The notes: generated from the sequence alone by a model not told the origin. Shown: positions 34,159 to 42,405, counted from the first letter of the stretch. The stretch is 46,151 bases of DNA from Microcaldota archaeon (GCA_023247085.1 JAHFHC010000007.1:1-46151), one strand, 5' to 3'. Numbers and translations: made by a program.

Positions 34159-35943
34159 ATGCTGATAACAATGTTGTTTTCGTTTACTGGGTTAGTAGAG
34201 GCAAGTGCAGGCGCAATTGGCAGCGGGGTATCTGGTTTGCCGATCACTGAATTCGGCATAGTCCTCTTAGTTGCCCTTGTACTTGGATTAATACTCTCGC
34301 GATTTGGCATTTCATCTTCAATTGGATTCATTTTAACTGGCCTTCTTCTAGGTAGCCAAGGTTTAAACTATATTTCCGAAACTGGAATTTCAAACGCACT
34401 AGGCGAAATTGGCCTTCTTGCCATTTTGTTCTACTTGGGCTTAGAGCTTAACTTACGCAAGTTTAAAGAAACCGGCGGGGTAGCAGTCGTGTTTGCAGTT
34501 GTAGAAATGGCTGGCGCATTTACAGTGGGATTCCTAGTTTCACAAGTTTTTGGCTTTCATTTACTTGAATCGCTTATAATCGGCGCAATGCTAGTAGCCG
34601 CTAGTACAGTTGAAGCGGTTAAATTCATGATTGAAAAAAATATAATGCAGTCACTTGAAGCGCGAATAGCGGTTTCAATACTCATTTTACAAGATATTTT
34701 CGCTGTACTCCTAGTTGTCTTTTTCTCAACTCTTGCTTCAAGCCAATCGTTTAACCTAGCAGTTTTCAACGCATTGATATTCGTAGTTGCAATGTTCTTC
34801 ATTGTTGGCAAGCTATCGCGTCCTGTTTTTGAACTCCTTGAAAAATGGGGCCAGCAAGACAAAATGTTTTTGTTCGGCTTAGCAAGTGGAATAGTAGTTG
34901 CTTTTCTAGGCGCATTTCTTGGCTTATCTCCAATTCTAGGCGCATACTTTGCAGGTTTTGCACTTGCTGAAACTGGCTTTGCTGAAAAGATAAAACGCGA
35001 ATTCGGATTTTTGCGTGAATTATTCCTTTTGTTTTTCTTCGTAAGTTTTGGCTCCAAAGTCTTGCTGCCTACTTCTGCTAATTTAATTCTCTTCATAGCC
35101 GTGCTTGTAATTGCCTACATTTTAGTAAAGATAATTTCGTATGGCTTTTTTGGTGCAGCAATTGGACTCAATGTACCAAGTTCAGTTGCAATTGGCGCAA
35201 TTTTACTTCCAATTGGCGAATTCGGCATTTTAATCGCTTCCACAGCAGAAAAACTAAACACTCCAGGTTGTTCACTTGCAGGTACATGCGTATTAAGCGA
35301 TTCACAAGGCTTTCTCTCAGCTGCTTTTGCATTAGCAATAGTAACCACGTTAATCGGGCCATTTGTATTTGAACGAATTGACAAAGCAGCTTCGCTTTTA
35401 CTCCGATTATACCCTGTAAGAGTAAGGGAGAAAATTGCGCTTGTCGGCGACCAAGTGCAAGGGCTAGAAACCGTTTTTGTAACTTCCGCGTTTCAAAACC
35501 AAGCAGTGATAATTTTGAAAAACTTAATTGCCAATTTAGTAATTGCATGTTCAGTTGTTTACCTTGCGTTTATCCTCCGCCAACAAGTAACTTTATCATT
35601 CTTACACTTTTTACCAACTGAACTTGCCTTGACCCTCGCATTATTGCCAATAATAATTTGGCCAGTGTACAACTTTGCAAAAGAGTTCAAAGCTCTAATT
35701 AGATATGTTCAGCAGACGCTCACGTCAGCCAAAAAATCGAAAAAGAAAGAATCCAACTCGGTTAATTCCTTTGACTTGATAATCGGGTTCCTAATGACAT
35801 TAATGGGCGTCATTGCTACGATTCTGATTTACTCCGCTTTTCCAACTACATTCATAGCGATTCTAGTGCCTGTGACGTATACCGTGCTTTCGATTTACTT
35901 GCTAGTCAATTCAACCAAGCAATTTCTTCAACCAGCTAAGTAG
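34159..35943 (+). CDS. CPA2-family monovalent cation:proton antiporter (Kef type)
   Basis: This 594-residue membrane protein from the ATG at 34159 shows CPA2 features. GFILTGLLLGSQGL is in an early helix, LFYLGLELN follows, and LGAYFAGFALAE is in the core. About 12 helices make the exchanger domain (to about residue 400). Instead of the C-terminal RCK/TrkA-N domain of KefB/KefC there are about four further membrane helices separated by a Lys-rich loop (KKSKKKESN). It would exchange K+ or Na+ for protons. The longer frame from 34018 runs through the divergent gene's start and is rejected. Confidence 0.88.
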   Translation: MLITMLFSFTGLVEASAGAIGSGVSGLPITEFGIVLLVALVLGLILSRFGISSSIGFILTGLLLGSQGLNYISETGISNALGEIGLLAILFYLGLELNLRKFKETGGVAVVFAVVEMAGAFTVGFLVSQVFGFHLLESLIIGAMLVAASTVEAVKFMIEKNIMQSLEARIAVSILILQDIFAVLLVVFFSTLASSQSFNLAVFNALIFVVAMFFIVGKLSRPVFELLEKWGQQDKMFLFGLASGIVVAFLGAFLGLSPILGAYFAGFALAETGFAEKIKREFGFLRELFLLFFFVSFGSKVLLPTSANLILFIAVLVIAYILVKIISYGFFGAAIGLNVPSSVAIGAILLPIGEFGILIASTAEKLNTPGCSLAGTCVLSDSQGFLSAAFALAIVTTLIGPFVFERIDKAASLLLRLYPVRVREKIALVGDQVQGLETVFVTSAFQNQAVIILKNLIANLVIACSVVYLAFILRQQVTLSFLHFLPTELALTLALLPIIIWPVYNFAKEFKALIRYVQQTLTSAKKSKKKESNSVNSFDLIIGFLMTLMGVIATILIYSAFPTTFIAILVPVTYTVLSIYLLVNSTKQFLQPAK

Positions 35944-35993
35944 CCAAGTCTATTGCAGCTAAGCGTATTAAATTGGTCTAATTCCCTTGTAAT

Positions 35994-36053
35994 CATCACG
36001 TGATGAACCTGAACAACCTCTGACTCGTGATGAAGTTGATAGCGTCTGATATA
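35994..36053 (+). ncRNA. Box C/D guide sRNA
   Basis: In a 148-nt gap, four boxes lie in perfect order and spacing: C box GTGATGA (36000-36006), D' box CTGA (36020-36023), C' box GTGATGA (36027-36033) and D box CTGA (36046-36049). The D' guide is ACCTGAACAACCT and the D guide is AGTTGATAGCGT, both 12-13 nt, as in archaeal dual-guide sRNAs. By the N-plus-five rule each would direct 2'-O-methylation of a U, in targets complementary to those guides. Flanks can pair only weakly. Targets were not assigned. Confidence 0.75.
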
Positions 36054-36091
36054 AAAATTGTTTTTTAAAACTTGAATAATTTGAATTAGTT

Positions 36092-36496
36092 TCATTTCAT
36101 TTGTTCAAAAGTTTTAACTGCTGCTTTAACCGCGTCTCTTGCATATAAATCTGCGCGTTTTGCCGCTTGTGCTTTTGTCTGCCGTGGTCCGCTTATACCC
36201 CAGCCAATTGGCTTACCGTATTTTACCATTAATTGTGCTATTCCGCCGCTAGCTACGTCAGCTACAACAATATCGTGATTAGTTTCTCCTTGTAAAATTG
36301 CGCCTAGTACGACGATTCCATCAATGTCATGATGTTTTAGCAAATAGTCAGCGCCAACTGGCACGTCAAGTACGCCAGCAACGTGGAATTTTCCAACTAA
36401 TTTATGGCCAAGTTTTTTAACTTCTTTTTCAGCTGCTGCTTCCATTTTAGAAGTAACGTCTCGATTATACTCTGCAACCACCATTCCAATACGCAT
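36092..36496 (-). CDS. ribH: 6,7-dimethyl-8-ribityllumazine synthase
   Basis: RibH joins a pyrimidine and a four-carbon phosphate to form lumazine, the penultimate step of riboflavin synthesis. The 134-residue sequence contains VVLGAILQGETNHDIVVADV, where His is the catalytic residue. GWGISGPRQTKAQAAKRA gives the phosphate-binding region. Length is normal. It follows the riboflavin synthase gene (36515-36976) by 18 nt, so the two final steps are encoded together. Confidence 0.95.
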   Translation of the reverse strand: MRIGMVVAEYNRDVTSKMEAAAEKEVKKLGHKLVGKFHVAGVLDVPVGADYLLKHHDIDGIVVLGAILQGETNHDIVVADVASGGIAQLMVKYGKPIGWGISGPRQTKAQAAKRADLYARDAVKAAVKTFEQMK

Positions 36497-36514
36497 CTTG
36501 TTTTTACCTCTAAT

Positions 36515-36976
36515 TTATTTTATTGAACCAACATTCTCCTTGCCTTGGCGTATTCCTTTACCTGCATTAAGCGAAAGGCCGGTTTGTCCCTTTAGCAACG
36601 CTACAGCATTCAAAGCGTGTTTTTCAGCTCTATTAACTGCAATTTGTTTTACTTTCTTCTCATTTTTATCTTCATCTTCGTGTACGAACACTTCAAGTAT
36701 GTGCTTGTGGGTTATGAGTTGAACTTGTTGTATTGATGTAGACGCTTCGTGGCCGCATACTTTGTCAATAGGCATTTTGCCAACCCAACCAAATGCCATA
36801 ACTATGTCGCACCCTTGGTCGAATAACCGCAAACAAGCAACTGGCAAATCCTTAACGCCCGGCACAGTATATTGGACAACTCGTGAACTCGGTAAGCTTT
36901 TCTTTAATATTTTTACAGCAGCTGACGCCATGTCGACACGTGAAAATGTAGTGTCGCAAATTCCAATTGTATACAT
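36515..36976 (-). CDS. ribC: Archaeal-type riboflavin synthase
   Basis: This enzyme converts two lumazine molecules to riboflavin. The archaeal form is a lumazine-synthase homologue. The 153-residue sequence has GICDTTFSRVDMA, TVPGVKDLPVACLRLFDQG and KVCGHEASTSI, all diagnostic of the archaeal type. I start at the ATG at 36976. The GTG at 36985 sits within the Shine-Dalgarno-like AGTGAT. It is the first gene of a pair with ribH. Confidence 0.95.
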   Translation of the reverse strand: MYTIGICDTTFSRVDMASAAVKILKKSLPSSRVVQYTVPGVKDLPVACLRLFDQGCDIVMAFGWVGKMPIDKVCGHEASTSIQQVQLITHKHILEVFVHEDEDKNEKKVKQIAVNRAEKHALNAVALLKGQTGLSLNAGKGIRQGKENVGSIK

Positions 36977-37064
36977 ATTAATCACTTAGCAAATTGAGGT
37001 TTAAGTCACTTTGCAATGTTGACTGTTCATTAAGTATTTATTGAGCTTTTACTTTATTTTTTTT

Positions 37065-37832
37065 ATGGATGCATGGGAAAGCGCGTTGGCTAAATTTCTT
37101 GAGCAATGGAAAGGGCGAAAAGATGTTGAAGGGGCATTAGTGGCCGGTAGCTATGCGTGGGGGTGCCCAACCAAATACTCGGATATAGATGTACACATAG
37201 TTCTTTCGGATAAAGTAAATTGGCGTAAAAGAGGAAATGCAGTTGTTGATGGTTTTCTTATTGAGTACTTCGCTAATCCGCCGCGCCAGCTTAAACAATA
37301 TATGAAAGAAGATTACGCCAGTGGAAAGAAAACTGACGCGGCGATGTTTTCACGGGGAAGAATTTTGTTCGACAAACGAGGAGAAATTAAAAAACTCCGC
37401 CAATTCGCCAAGCGTGAATTGAAAAAGAAATTTGTTATGCTTCGTGGTGCAGAACTTGAAATCGCAAAGTATATGCTTTGGGATGGTTTGGATAACTTGA
37501 ATGACCTGCAAGACCAAAAATCACCAGGTTTCAATCTGCTTTACAACTTACTGCTTGAAAAAGTGATTTCTACTTATGCAAAATATCTAGGAGTTGAAGT
37601 TGCTTCGCCGGCTAAATTGTATAATTTTTTCACAAGCGAGAAATTCCGAAAGGCCTACGGGATGGCTGCGTTTCCTGACAAGAAGTTTGTAAAGTTGGTC
37701 TCGGTTTGTTTTAAACAACACGGGCGACGTTCATTTAAGGCAATCGAAAAATTAATTTGGTACTCTCTATGCGAAATGGGCAATTTCAAAGTCGATGGCT
37801 GGAAAATAAGAACTCCGCTTAAGTTGGAATAA
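37065..37832 (+). CDS. Nucleotidyltransferase-fold protein
   Basis: This 255-residue protein has the Pol-beta-type signature in VAGSYAWGCPTKYSDIDVHI (GS followed by D-x-D), and a third acidic position filled by Glu in FLIEYF. The rest is helical, with a C-terminal four-helix-like region of the kind seen in aminoglycoside-type nucleotidyltransferases. The acceptor is unknown. I start at the ATG at 37065; an in-frame TTG at 37041 is weaker. Its 3' end overlaps the convergent riboflavin kinase gene by 14 nt. Confidence 0.82.
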   Translation: MDAWESALAKFLEQWKGRKDVEGALVAGSYAWGCPTKYSDIDVHIVLSDKVNWRKRGNAVVDGFLIEYFANPPRQLKQYMKEDYASGKKTDAAMFSRGRILFDKRGEIKKLRQFAKRELKKKFVMLRGAELEIAKYMLWDGLDNLNDLQDQKSPGFNLLYNLLLEKVISTYAKYLGVEVASPAKLYNFFTSEKFRKAYGMAAFPDKKFVKLVSVCFKQHGRRSFKAIEKLIWYSLCEMGNFKVDGWKIRTPLKLE

Positions 37833-38187
37833 TTAACCTCGCAGGGCAGCCGTTTCTTAGCCTTAATTTTTTCCGTAAATTATACCTCGACAAGATTTCG
37901 ACTACATTTTTGCCGTGCGTTGACTTAGTTGGAATAATTGCGAAGCACCGTAAACCATTTAGTTCGATTGCAAAACATTTTGCTCCGCCTTTACTGCTTC
38001 GTCCACTAATTTGAATTGCTTTTCTTTTTTTTATTTTTCGTTTGACTTTTGGTTCAACGCGTAAATTTAATGTTCCTGGAAATGGTTCGAATCCTAGTTT
38101 TTTCACAAATTGCCGCTTGTAAAAAGCCAATTCAGTGAACCCAGCTGCTTTGCCTAAGCCCTTAACAACAACGCCAACAAAAATCAT
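37819..38187 (-). CDS. ribK: CTP-dependent riboflavin kinase (DUF120)
   Basis: RibK phosphorylates riboflavin to FMN using CTP and is specific to archaea. The 122-residue protein begins with GVVVKGLGKAAGFTELAFYK and has the diagnostic LGFEPFPGTLNLRVEP. There is no N-terminal HTH domain, so it is the short form. It lies near ribC and ribH but is not in the same transcript. AGGTTACTAG precedes the ATG. Confidence 0.93.
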   Translation of the reverse strand: MIFVGVVVKGLGKAAGFTELAFYKRQFVKKLGFEPFPGTLNLRVEPKVKRKIKKRKAIQISGRSSKGGAKCFAIELNGLRCFAIIPTKSTHGKNVVEILSRYNLRKKLRLRNGCPARLIIPT

Positions 38188-38373
38188 TCTAGTAACCTGC
38201 TTCGTATAGTATTAAAAACAAGCATTTTCCCATTTAATACAGTGATCTAAAGTGAGCAGTGGTTTACTTCATCAACGCAAATAAGACGAAACCCCTACTT
38301 TTGACCTTATCTAATTTTCAACGCATTGGCATTAAAACCCCTAGTGCGTACCATACACTACATTAAAATTTAT

Positions 38374-38449
38374 GGCGAGGGTAGTATAGCCTGGTCCAGT
38401 ATGGGGGACTGTGGATCCCTTGACCCGAGTTCAAATCTCGGCCCTTGCC
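38374..38449 (+). tRNA. tRNA-His (anticodon GTG)
   Basis: The acceptor stem GCGAGGG pairs with CCCTTGC, and an extra encoded G at 38374 can pair with the C discriminator, giving the G-1:C73 pair required by HisRS. The anticodon stem encloses CTGTGGA, anticodon GTG. The T arm is CCGAG-TTCAAAT-CTCGG. No intron; CCA is not encoded. HisRS starts 112 nt downstream on the same strand. Confidence 0.95.
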
Positions 38450-38561
38450 CTAACAGCCCTTTCTTTTTGTGAAAAAGAAAGGTCCGTTACCCCCAAAGAA
38501 AAAATTCTGGGGCTGTTGACGGTTTAAAAAGAAACTAGAAACAAACACTGTGAAATAAAAA

Positions 38562-39911
38562 ATGTCAAAAGAAAAAATTGAAAATGAAAAATTGGAAGAT
38601 TCATCTTTAGCTGCGCCGCGTGGTACAAGAGATTTTTTGTTTGAAGAAAAAATCCTGCGCGACGAAGTCACGTCAACATTAAAAACAATTTTTGAATTAT
38701 ATGGCTTTAATGCATTTGAAACCCCGGCATTTGAAAAGTGGGAAGTGCTTTCAAGTAAATACGCCGGTGGCGCAGAAATTCTAAAAGAGACTTATAGGTT
38801 TCAAGACCAAGGCAAACGCGAGCTTGGTTTACGTTACGACTTAACTGTTCCATTATGCCGCGTAATTGCAGGAAACTCCTCACTTCCATTACCGGTAAAG
38901 AGATACGCAATTGGCAGTGTGTTTCGAGATGGCCCGCTTAAAATCGGCCGATACCGTGAATTTATCCAATGTGACGTTGACATAGTTGGAAGCAAAACAG
39001 GTTTAGCAGATGCTGAAATAGTTTCATTAACGTGCGATGCGTTCACCGCGCTTGGAATCGATTACGTCGTTAAAGTAAACAACCGTAAGTTACTTGAAGG
39101 TTTACTTGAATCAATGCAAGTTCCAGCCAACAAGCTTGAAACAGTTATACTTTCAATTGACAAACTCGCTAAAATTGGTAGAGATGGAGTGCAAAAAGAG
39201 CTACTTGAAAAAGGGCTTTCAATTCCAATTGCGAAAAAACTTCTAAGCGTAATACTGGAATTAAGCGAATTACGCGCAGATCAAGTACTTTTCCAATGCG
39301 AAAAAATAATCGGACAAAACGCCAAGGCAAAACAAGGCTTAACTGAAATGAAAGAAGTTTTTGACTTCCTTGACAACTTCGGAAAAACAGACGCTGTTGT
39401 GCTAGATATTTCACTTGCGCGTGGCCTTGCGTATTATACTGGTTTAGTTGTTGAAGTGTTTGCCAAGAACAGTGAAGTGAAGTCAAGCATTGCTGGCGGG
39501 GGCAGGTACGATGAGTTAATTGGCAAATTTGCCAACCGCGAAGCCATTCCTGCAGTTGGAATTTCATTTGGTTTAGATGCCATAAACGAAGTGCTTAAAC
39601 TCCAAGACAAAGGCGCAAAGCCCAAAAAAACCCTTGTAAGCGTCTATGTTATTCCCATTAAAGCAATTCCGCAGTGCATTTCTGTTGCTAACCAATTACG
39701 TGCCGCTGGCATCAGAACCGCAATTGACTTAATGAACCGTTCCATTTCTAAAAACCTGGAATATGCCTCTAAGCAAGGTATAAACTACGTCGCGATAATC
39801 GGGCCAAAAGAAGCCGAAGCCAAAAAACTTACGCTACGAAACCTTGAAACCGGCGAAGAAAAACTCATGACAATCGCTGATACAATTATGCTTATTTCTC
39901 GCAGTAATTAA
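38562..39911 (+). CDS. hisS: Histidyl-tRNA synthetase
   Basis: HisRS charges tRNA-His. The 449-residue protein has class II features: APRGTRDFLFEE at the start, YRFQDQGKRELGLRYDLTVP covering motif 2 and the histidine-binding region, GLAYYTGLVVEVF and GGGRYDELIGKFA, then a C-terminal anticodon-binding domain (about 345-449). Length is typical. It follows its own tRNA-His gene, so shared transcription is possible. Confidence 0.97.
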   Translation: MSKEKIENEKLEDSSLAAPRGTRDFLFEEKILRDEVTSTLKTIFELYGFNAFETPAFEKWEVLSSKYAGGAEILKETYRFQDQGKRELGLRYDLTVPLCRVIAGNSSLPLPVKRYAIGSVFRDGPLKIGRYREFIQCDVDIVGSKTGLADAEIVSLTCDAFTALGIDYVVKVNNRKLLEGLLESMQVPANKLETVILSIDKLAKIGRDGVQKELLEKGLSIPIAKKLLSVILELSELRADQVLFQCEKIIGQNAKAKQGLTEMKEVFDFLDNFGKTDAVVLDISLARGLAYYTGLVVEVFAKNSEVKSSIAGGGRYDELIGKFANREAIPAVGISFGLDAINEVLKLQDKGAKPKKTLVSVYVIPIKAIPQCISVANQLRAAGIRTAIDLMNRSISKNLEYASKQGINYVAIIGPKEAEAKKLTLRNLETGEEKLMTIADTIMLISRSN

Positions 39912-39937
39912 AAAACACAACTACATAACTCTTTTCG

Positions 39938-40708
39938 ATGTTCGATTTTTTTCAATCCATTACTTCAGTTAAGCCACGCCTTCCACTATTAAAGACTCGG
40001 CCAATTGAGTCAACTCGCCAAGTTAAATTTAGCAATAAAGAAATTTCCTTCACTTTGCGTAGATCTCCAAAAGCGCGTAACATTAAAATAAGTGTTTCAG
40101 GCAAAAGCGGTTTACTGGTTACAATCCCAATGCGAGCAAGCGAAGAACGCGCCTTACAATTCTTAGAACAAAACAAGAATTGGGTAGAAAAACAACTAAA
40201 TCGACAAGCACAAAAACCAACTTACAATTTCAATTTCCTATCTGGAACTGCAAAATACCTAGGTGAAGATTGTCAAATCGACGTTGATATTGGGTTGAGA
40301 GATTATGCTGCTTTAGCTAATGGGCGCGTTATTTTACAATTACGCCAACGAGAAGAAAAAAACGCGAAGCGCGCATTAACCCGCTTTTACAAACGACAAG
40401 CGCGCAAGATATTTGAAGAAAGAACAGTTATCCACGCAGCTGCTTTAAACGTAGCGACCCAACGAATTGCTATTCGCGGCCAGACAACAAAGTGGGGAAG
40501 CTGTTCGCATCGTGGCAATTTGAATTTCAACTGGAAACTCGTAATGGCGCCGCTTCATGTAATTGACTACTTAATTATTCACGAACTATCGCACTTGAAG
40601 CATTTCAACCACGGAGAACAATTCTGGCAAACAGTTGAACAGTTTTGCCCAGGCTACAATTTATGCGAAGAGTGGCTTGAGAAAAACTCTGCGCTGTTGG
40701 CTTTTTAA
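39938..40708 (+). CDS. YgjP-like zinc metalloprotease (DUF45/M48-like)
   Basis: This 256-residue soluble protein has the family active site HELSHLKHFNHGEQFW, with HExxH and a third His, near the C-terminus (about 213-228). The upstream QTTKWGSCSHRGNLNFNW is also typical, and the N-terminal RRSPKARNIKISV is the usual substrate-binding beta region. These proteins are WSS1/SprT-like minimal proteases and are sometimes next to restriction genes. None is visible here. It follows hisS by 26 nt and is probably co-transcribed. Confidence 0.9.
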   Translation: MFDFFQSITSVKPRLPLLKTRPIESTRQVKFSNKEISFTLRRSPKARNIKISVSGKSGLLVTIPMRASEERALQFLEQNKNWVEKQLNRQAQKPTYNFNFLSGTAKYLGEDCQIDVDIGLRDYAALANGRVILQLRQREEKNAKRALTRFYKRQARKIFEERTVIHAAALNVATQRIAIRGQTTKWGSCSHRGNLNFNWKLVMAPLHVIDYLIIHELSHLKHFNHGEQFWQTVEQFCPGYNLCEEWLEKNSALLAF

Positions 40709-40732
40709 GTTATTTTGGTTAAACTAGTAATT

Positions 40733-41476
40733 ATGCGAATAGCTACTTGGAATATTGGTGGTGGTTTCATTCACTCCGGCGACGAGACGAAGTTCGACGT
40801 TGAAGATTTGAATTACTTTATCAGTGAATTGAAAAAATTGAAGCCAGACTTAGTTTCTCTGCAAGAAGCGTTGTTTGTGGAAAATGAACAAAATCAAGTA
40901 GTTGAACTTGGCAAAACGCTTAGTTTTCCGCACGTTGCGTATCGTGTGCATAGTGCTTCTCATTTAAAACAAGGTACTTCAATTGCGCTTGGTATACTTT
41001 CAAAGTTTCCAATTATTTCAACTGAATACCTGCAGTTAACAAACCCACTAATGGAAGTAACTCGACCAAACGGCGAAGTGTGGCTATCTCAAGACAAGGG
41101 TTTCTTACAAGTTACATTGAAAATTAACGGGCAACCTATGCGTGTTTTGTGTGGGCACAATTTTCCATACCATCATTTTAAACGTGATTTCATGCACGAA
41201 GAGTTCAATAACATTCGTGGCGAAATTGAGTCAATTTTTCTCAATTCACGTTTCCCTACAATAGTGGCTGCGGACATGAATTACGACGACTTGCGAAAAG
41301 CAATTCCTAATGTTTTTAGCAATGGTTTTGTAGATGTGTTCAATGAACCTACTATTCCGAAAGGAGTGCAGCAAGACCATGTCATAGTTTCCGAACATTG
41401 TACCGTAAATGATTACAAAATCGTCAAAGGCAAAGCTGATCACTACTTATGCTATGTTGATCTAGAGCTAAAGTAA
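40733..41476 (+). CDS. Endonuclease/exonuclease/phosphatase (EEP) family hydrolase
   Basis: This 247-residue enzyme belongs to the DNase I-like fold. RIATWNIGGG, LVSLQEAL, CGHNFPYHH, VAADMNYDD and the final KADHYLCYVDL give the metal-binding and catalytic Asn, Glu, Asp and His residues. There is no signal peptide. The substrate may be DNA, a sugar phosphate or a phospholipid; the fold does not decide. The ATG at 40733 is preferred over a TTG at 40715. Confidence 0.85.
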   Translation: MRIATWNIGGGFIHSGDETKFDVEDLNYFISELKKLKPDLVSLQEALFVENEQNQVVELGKTLSFPHVAYRVHSASHLKQGTSIALGILSKFPIISTEYLQLTNPLMEVTRPNGEVWLSQDKGFLQVTLKINGQPMRVLCGHNFPYHHFKRDFMHEEFNNIRGEIESIFLNSRFPTIVAADMNYDDLRKAIPNVFSNGFVDVFNEPTIPKGVQQDHVIVSEHCTVNDYKIVKGKADHYLCYVDLELK

Positions 41477-41498
41477 AAATTCTAAAAAATAAGTAAAA

Positions 41499-41677
41499 GG
41501 GGAGAACGCTTTCCCAGGAATCAAAAATAGAGGGGTGAACACGAACCGGGGAGGTTCATGTTGATTATCTGGTTCCGCGTTCTCCTGGTGCTTCATCGTG
41601 TCGGAAACGCATATCGTCTCACGAACTAGGCACCTTAGACACCAACTTTCGTCGATGCCATGGGGGGTGTTTGGTGG
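41499..41677 (+). ncRNA. Candidate structured RNA, unknown class
   Basis: This GC-rich island lies in a 346-nt gap between AT-rich genes, and neither strand has a convincing ORF. It forms nested helices. GGAGAACGC (41501-41509) pairs with GCGTTCTCC (41577-41585), enclosing AATCAA/TTGATT and AACACGAACC/GGTTCATGTT (one mismatch). A second arm pairs GGTGC (41587-41591) with GCACC (41630-41634) and TCGTG with CACGA, capped by CG-GAAA-CG. A third pairs CACCAA (41640-41645) with TTGGTG (41671-41676). I find no SRP, RNase P, 5S or tRNA signature. Strand is unproven, since helices read equally on either strand apart from the GAAA loop. Confidence 0.45.
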
Positions 41678-41678
41678 T

Positions 41679-41700
41679 TACAAGGTTTTTATACCTTGTA
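41679..41700. terminator. Hairpin with T-rich loop after the structured RNA candidate
   Basis: TACAAGGT (41679-41686) and ACCTTGTA (41693-41700) are perfect complements around TTTTAT. It follows directly on the structured element and could be its terminator. TTTTTATACC in it also resembles a TATA box, so an operator/promoter role is possible. The remaining 120 nt to 41822 show nothing clear. Confidence 0.3.
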
Positions 41701-41822
41701 TCTTATACGTGTCAAATTCGTTGGATTCTGTTTGGGTGGGTCGAACGACTTTAACTCGCGATAAGCGTATTTTTTGTTTTATTTCTTTGTAACTAACTAT
41801 TTTTCAACTTTCTATACTCAAT

Positions 41823-42287
41823 TCATTTTTCAGAAACAACTGCTTCAAAGTACACTTTCTTTCCAACTTGTGTTTTCTTTATAATGCCTAATGTACAAAG
41901 TTTGTTGAGCCTCGCACTTGCTGCATTTTTTCCTTTGTACTTAAATTGCTCTTGCACGTCTTCAGCGCAAACCGCGCCTTTTTCTCTTGTGAATGCAATG
42001 ATGGCTTCATCAACAGCAGGGAGCAATATTTTCTTCTCTTTATTTTCTCCTAGATTGTCACTCACTGTCGTAGTTGATGTGGCTAACCTGCTTTCAAGTT
42101 CAGCGATTCGCTTTTCGAACACGTCAATCTTGTCGAGTTTTGCGTTTATTTCTTTTAATAATAAATTTGAACTCTGCCTCTCTTCAGCTAATTTGTGAAG
42201 CAAAGCGCCAACCACTAACGGATCCTTCATTTTGCTAGAGAAATCGCGAAATTCTTCACTTACCTCTGCAAACCCCCCTGAAGCCAT
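41823..42287 (-). CDS. Coiled-coil winged-helix transcriptional regulator
   Basis: This 154-residue protein has an N-terminal helical part (1-45), a coiled coil (about 45-75, LKEINAKLDKIDVFEKRIAE), a short linker, and a C-terminal winged-helix domain (about 85-154). The last contains EDVQEQFKYKGKNAASARLN as the recognition-helix region and KKTQVGKKVYFEAV as the wing. It would dimerise through the coiled coil and bind DNA. Its upstream region carries two inverted repeats, so self-regulation is likely. The regulon is unknown. Confidence 0.78.
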   Translation of the reverse strand: MASGGFAEVSEEFRDFSSKMKDPLVVGALLHKLAEERQSSNLLLKEINAKLDKIDVFEKRIAELESRLATSTTTVSDNLGENKEKKILLPAVDEAIIAFTREKGAVCAEDVQEQFKYKGKNAASARLNKLCTLGIIKKTQVGKKVYFEAVVSEK

Positions 42288-42309
42288 AACCCTTAAATAC
42301 TCCTTTTGC

Positions 42310-42388
42310 GTGACAACCTAGACAACGCTTTGTTGTCACCTTATTATCATCACGATGTCATCATGACACATTGAGAGTATATAAAGCT
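42310..42388 (-). promoter_or_regulatory. Promoter and two inverted-repeat operators of the winged-helix regulator
   Basis: On the minus strand a TATA box (TTTATATA, 42378-42385) puts transcription near 42350. Downstream lie TGTCA-TCA-TGACA (42356-42368) and GTGACAAC (42310-42317) with GTTGTCAC (42332-42339), both perfect inverted repeats that share the core TGACA. They cover the transcription start and leader of the regulator. Confidence 0.55.
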
Positions 42389-42405
42389 TTTCTGGAAGTG
42401 GGCGT

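Noticed and set aside
34557-35548. Long minus-strand ORFs opposite the antiporter gene
   Set aside because: They are antisense frames of a clear membrane transporter and show no family-like features.
35990-36010. TCATCACGTGATGA palindrome as a terminator or operator after the antiporter
   Set aside because: The second half is the C box of a complete box C/D sRNA, which explains more of the sequence.
38188-38373. Second box C/D sRNA before tRNA-His
   Set aside because: A TTGATGA C-like box exists on the minus strand but no CTGA D box lies at a suitable distance.
41499-41677. SRP RNA, RNase P RNA or 5S rRNA
   Set aside because: The conserved SRP helix 8 motif, the RNase P P4 core sequences and the 5S layout are all absent.
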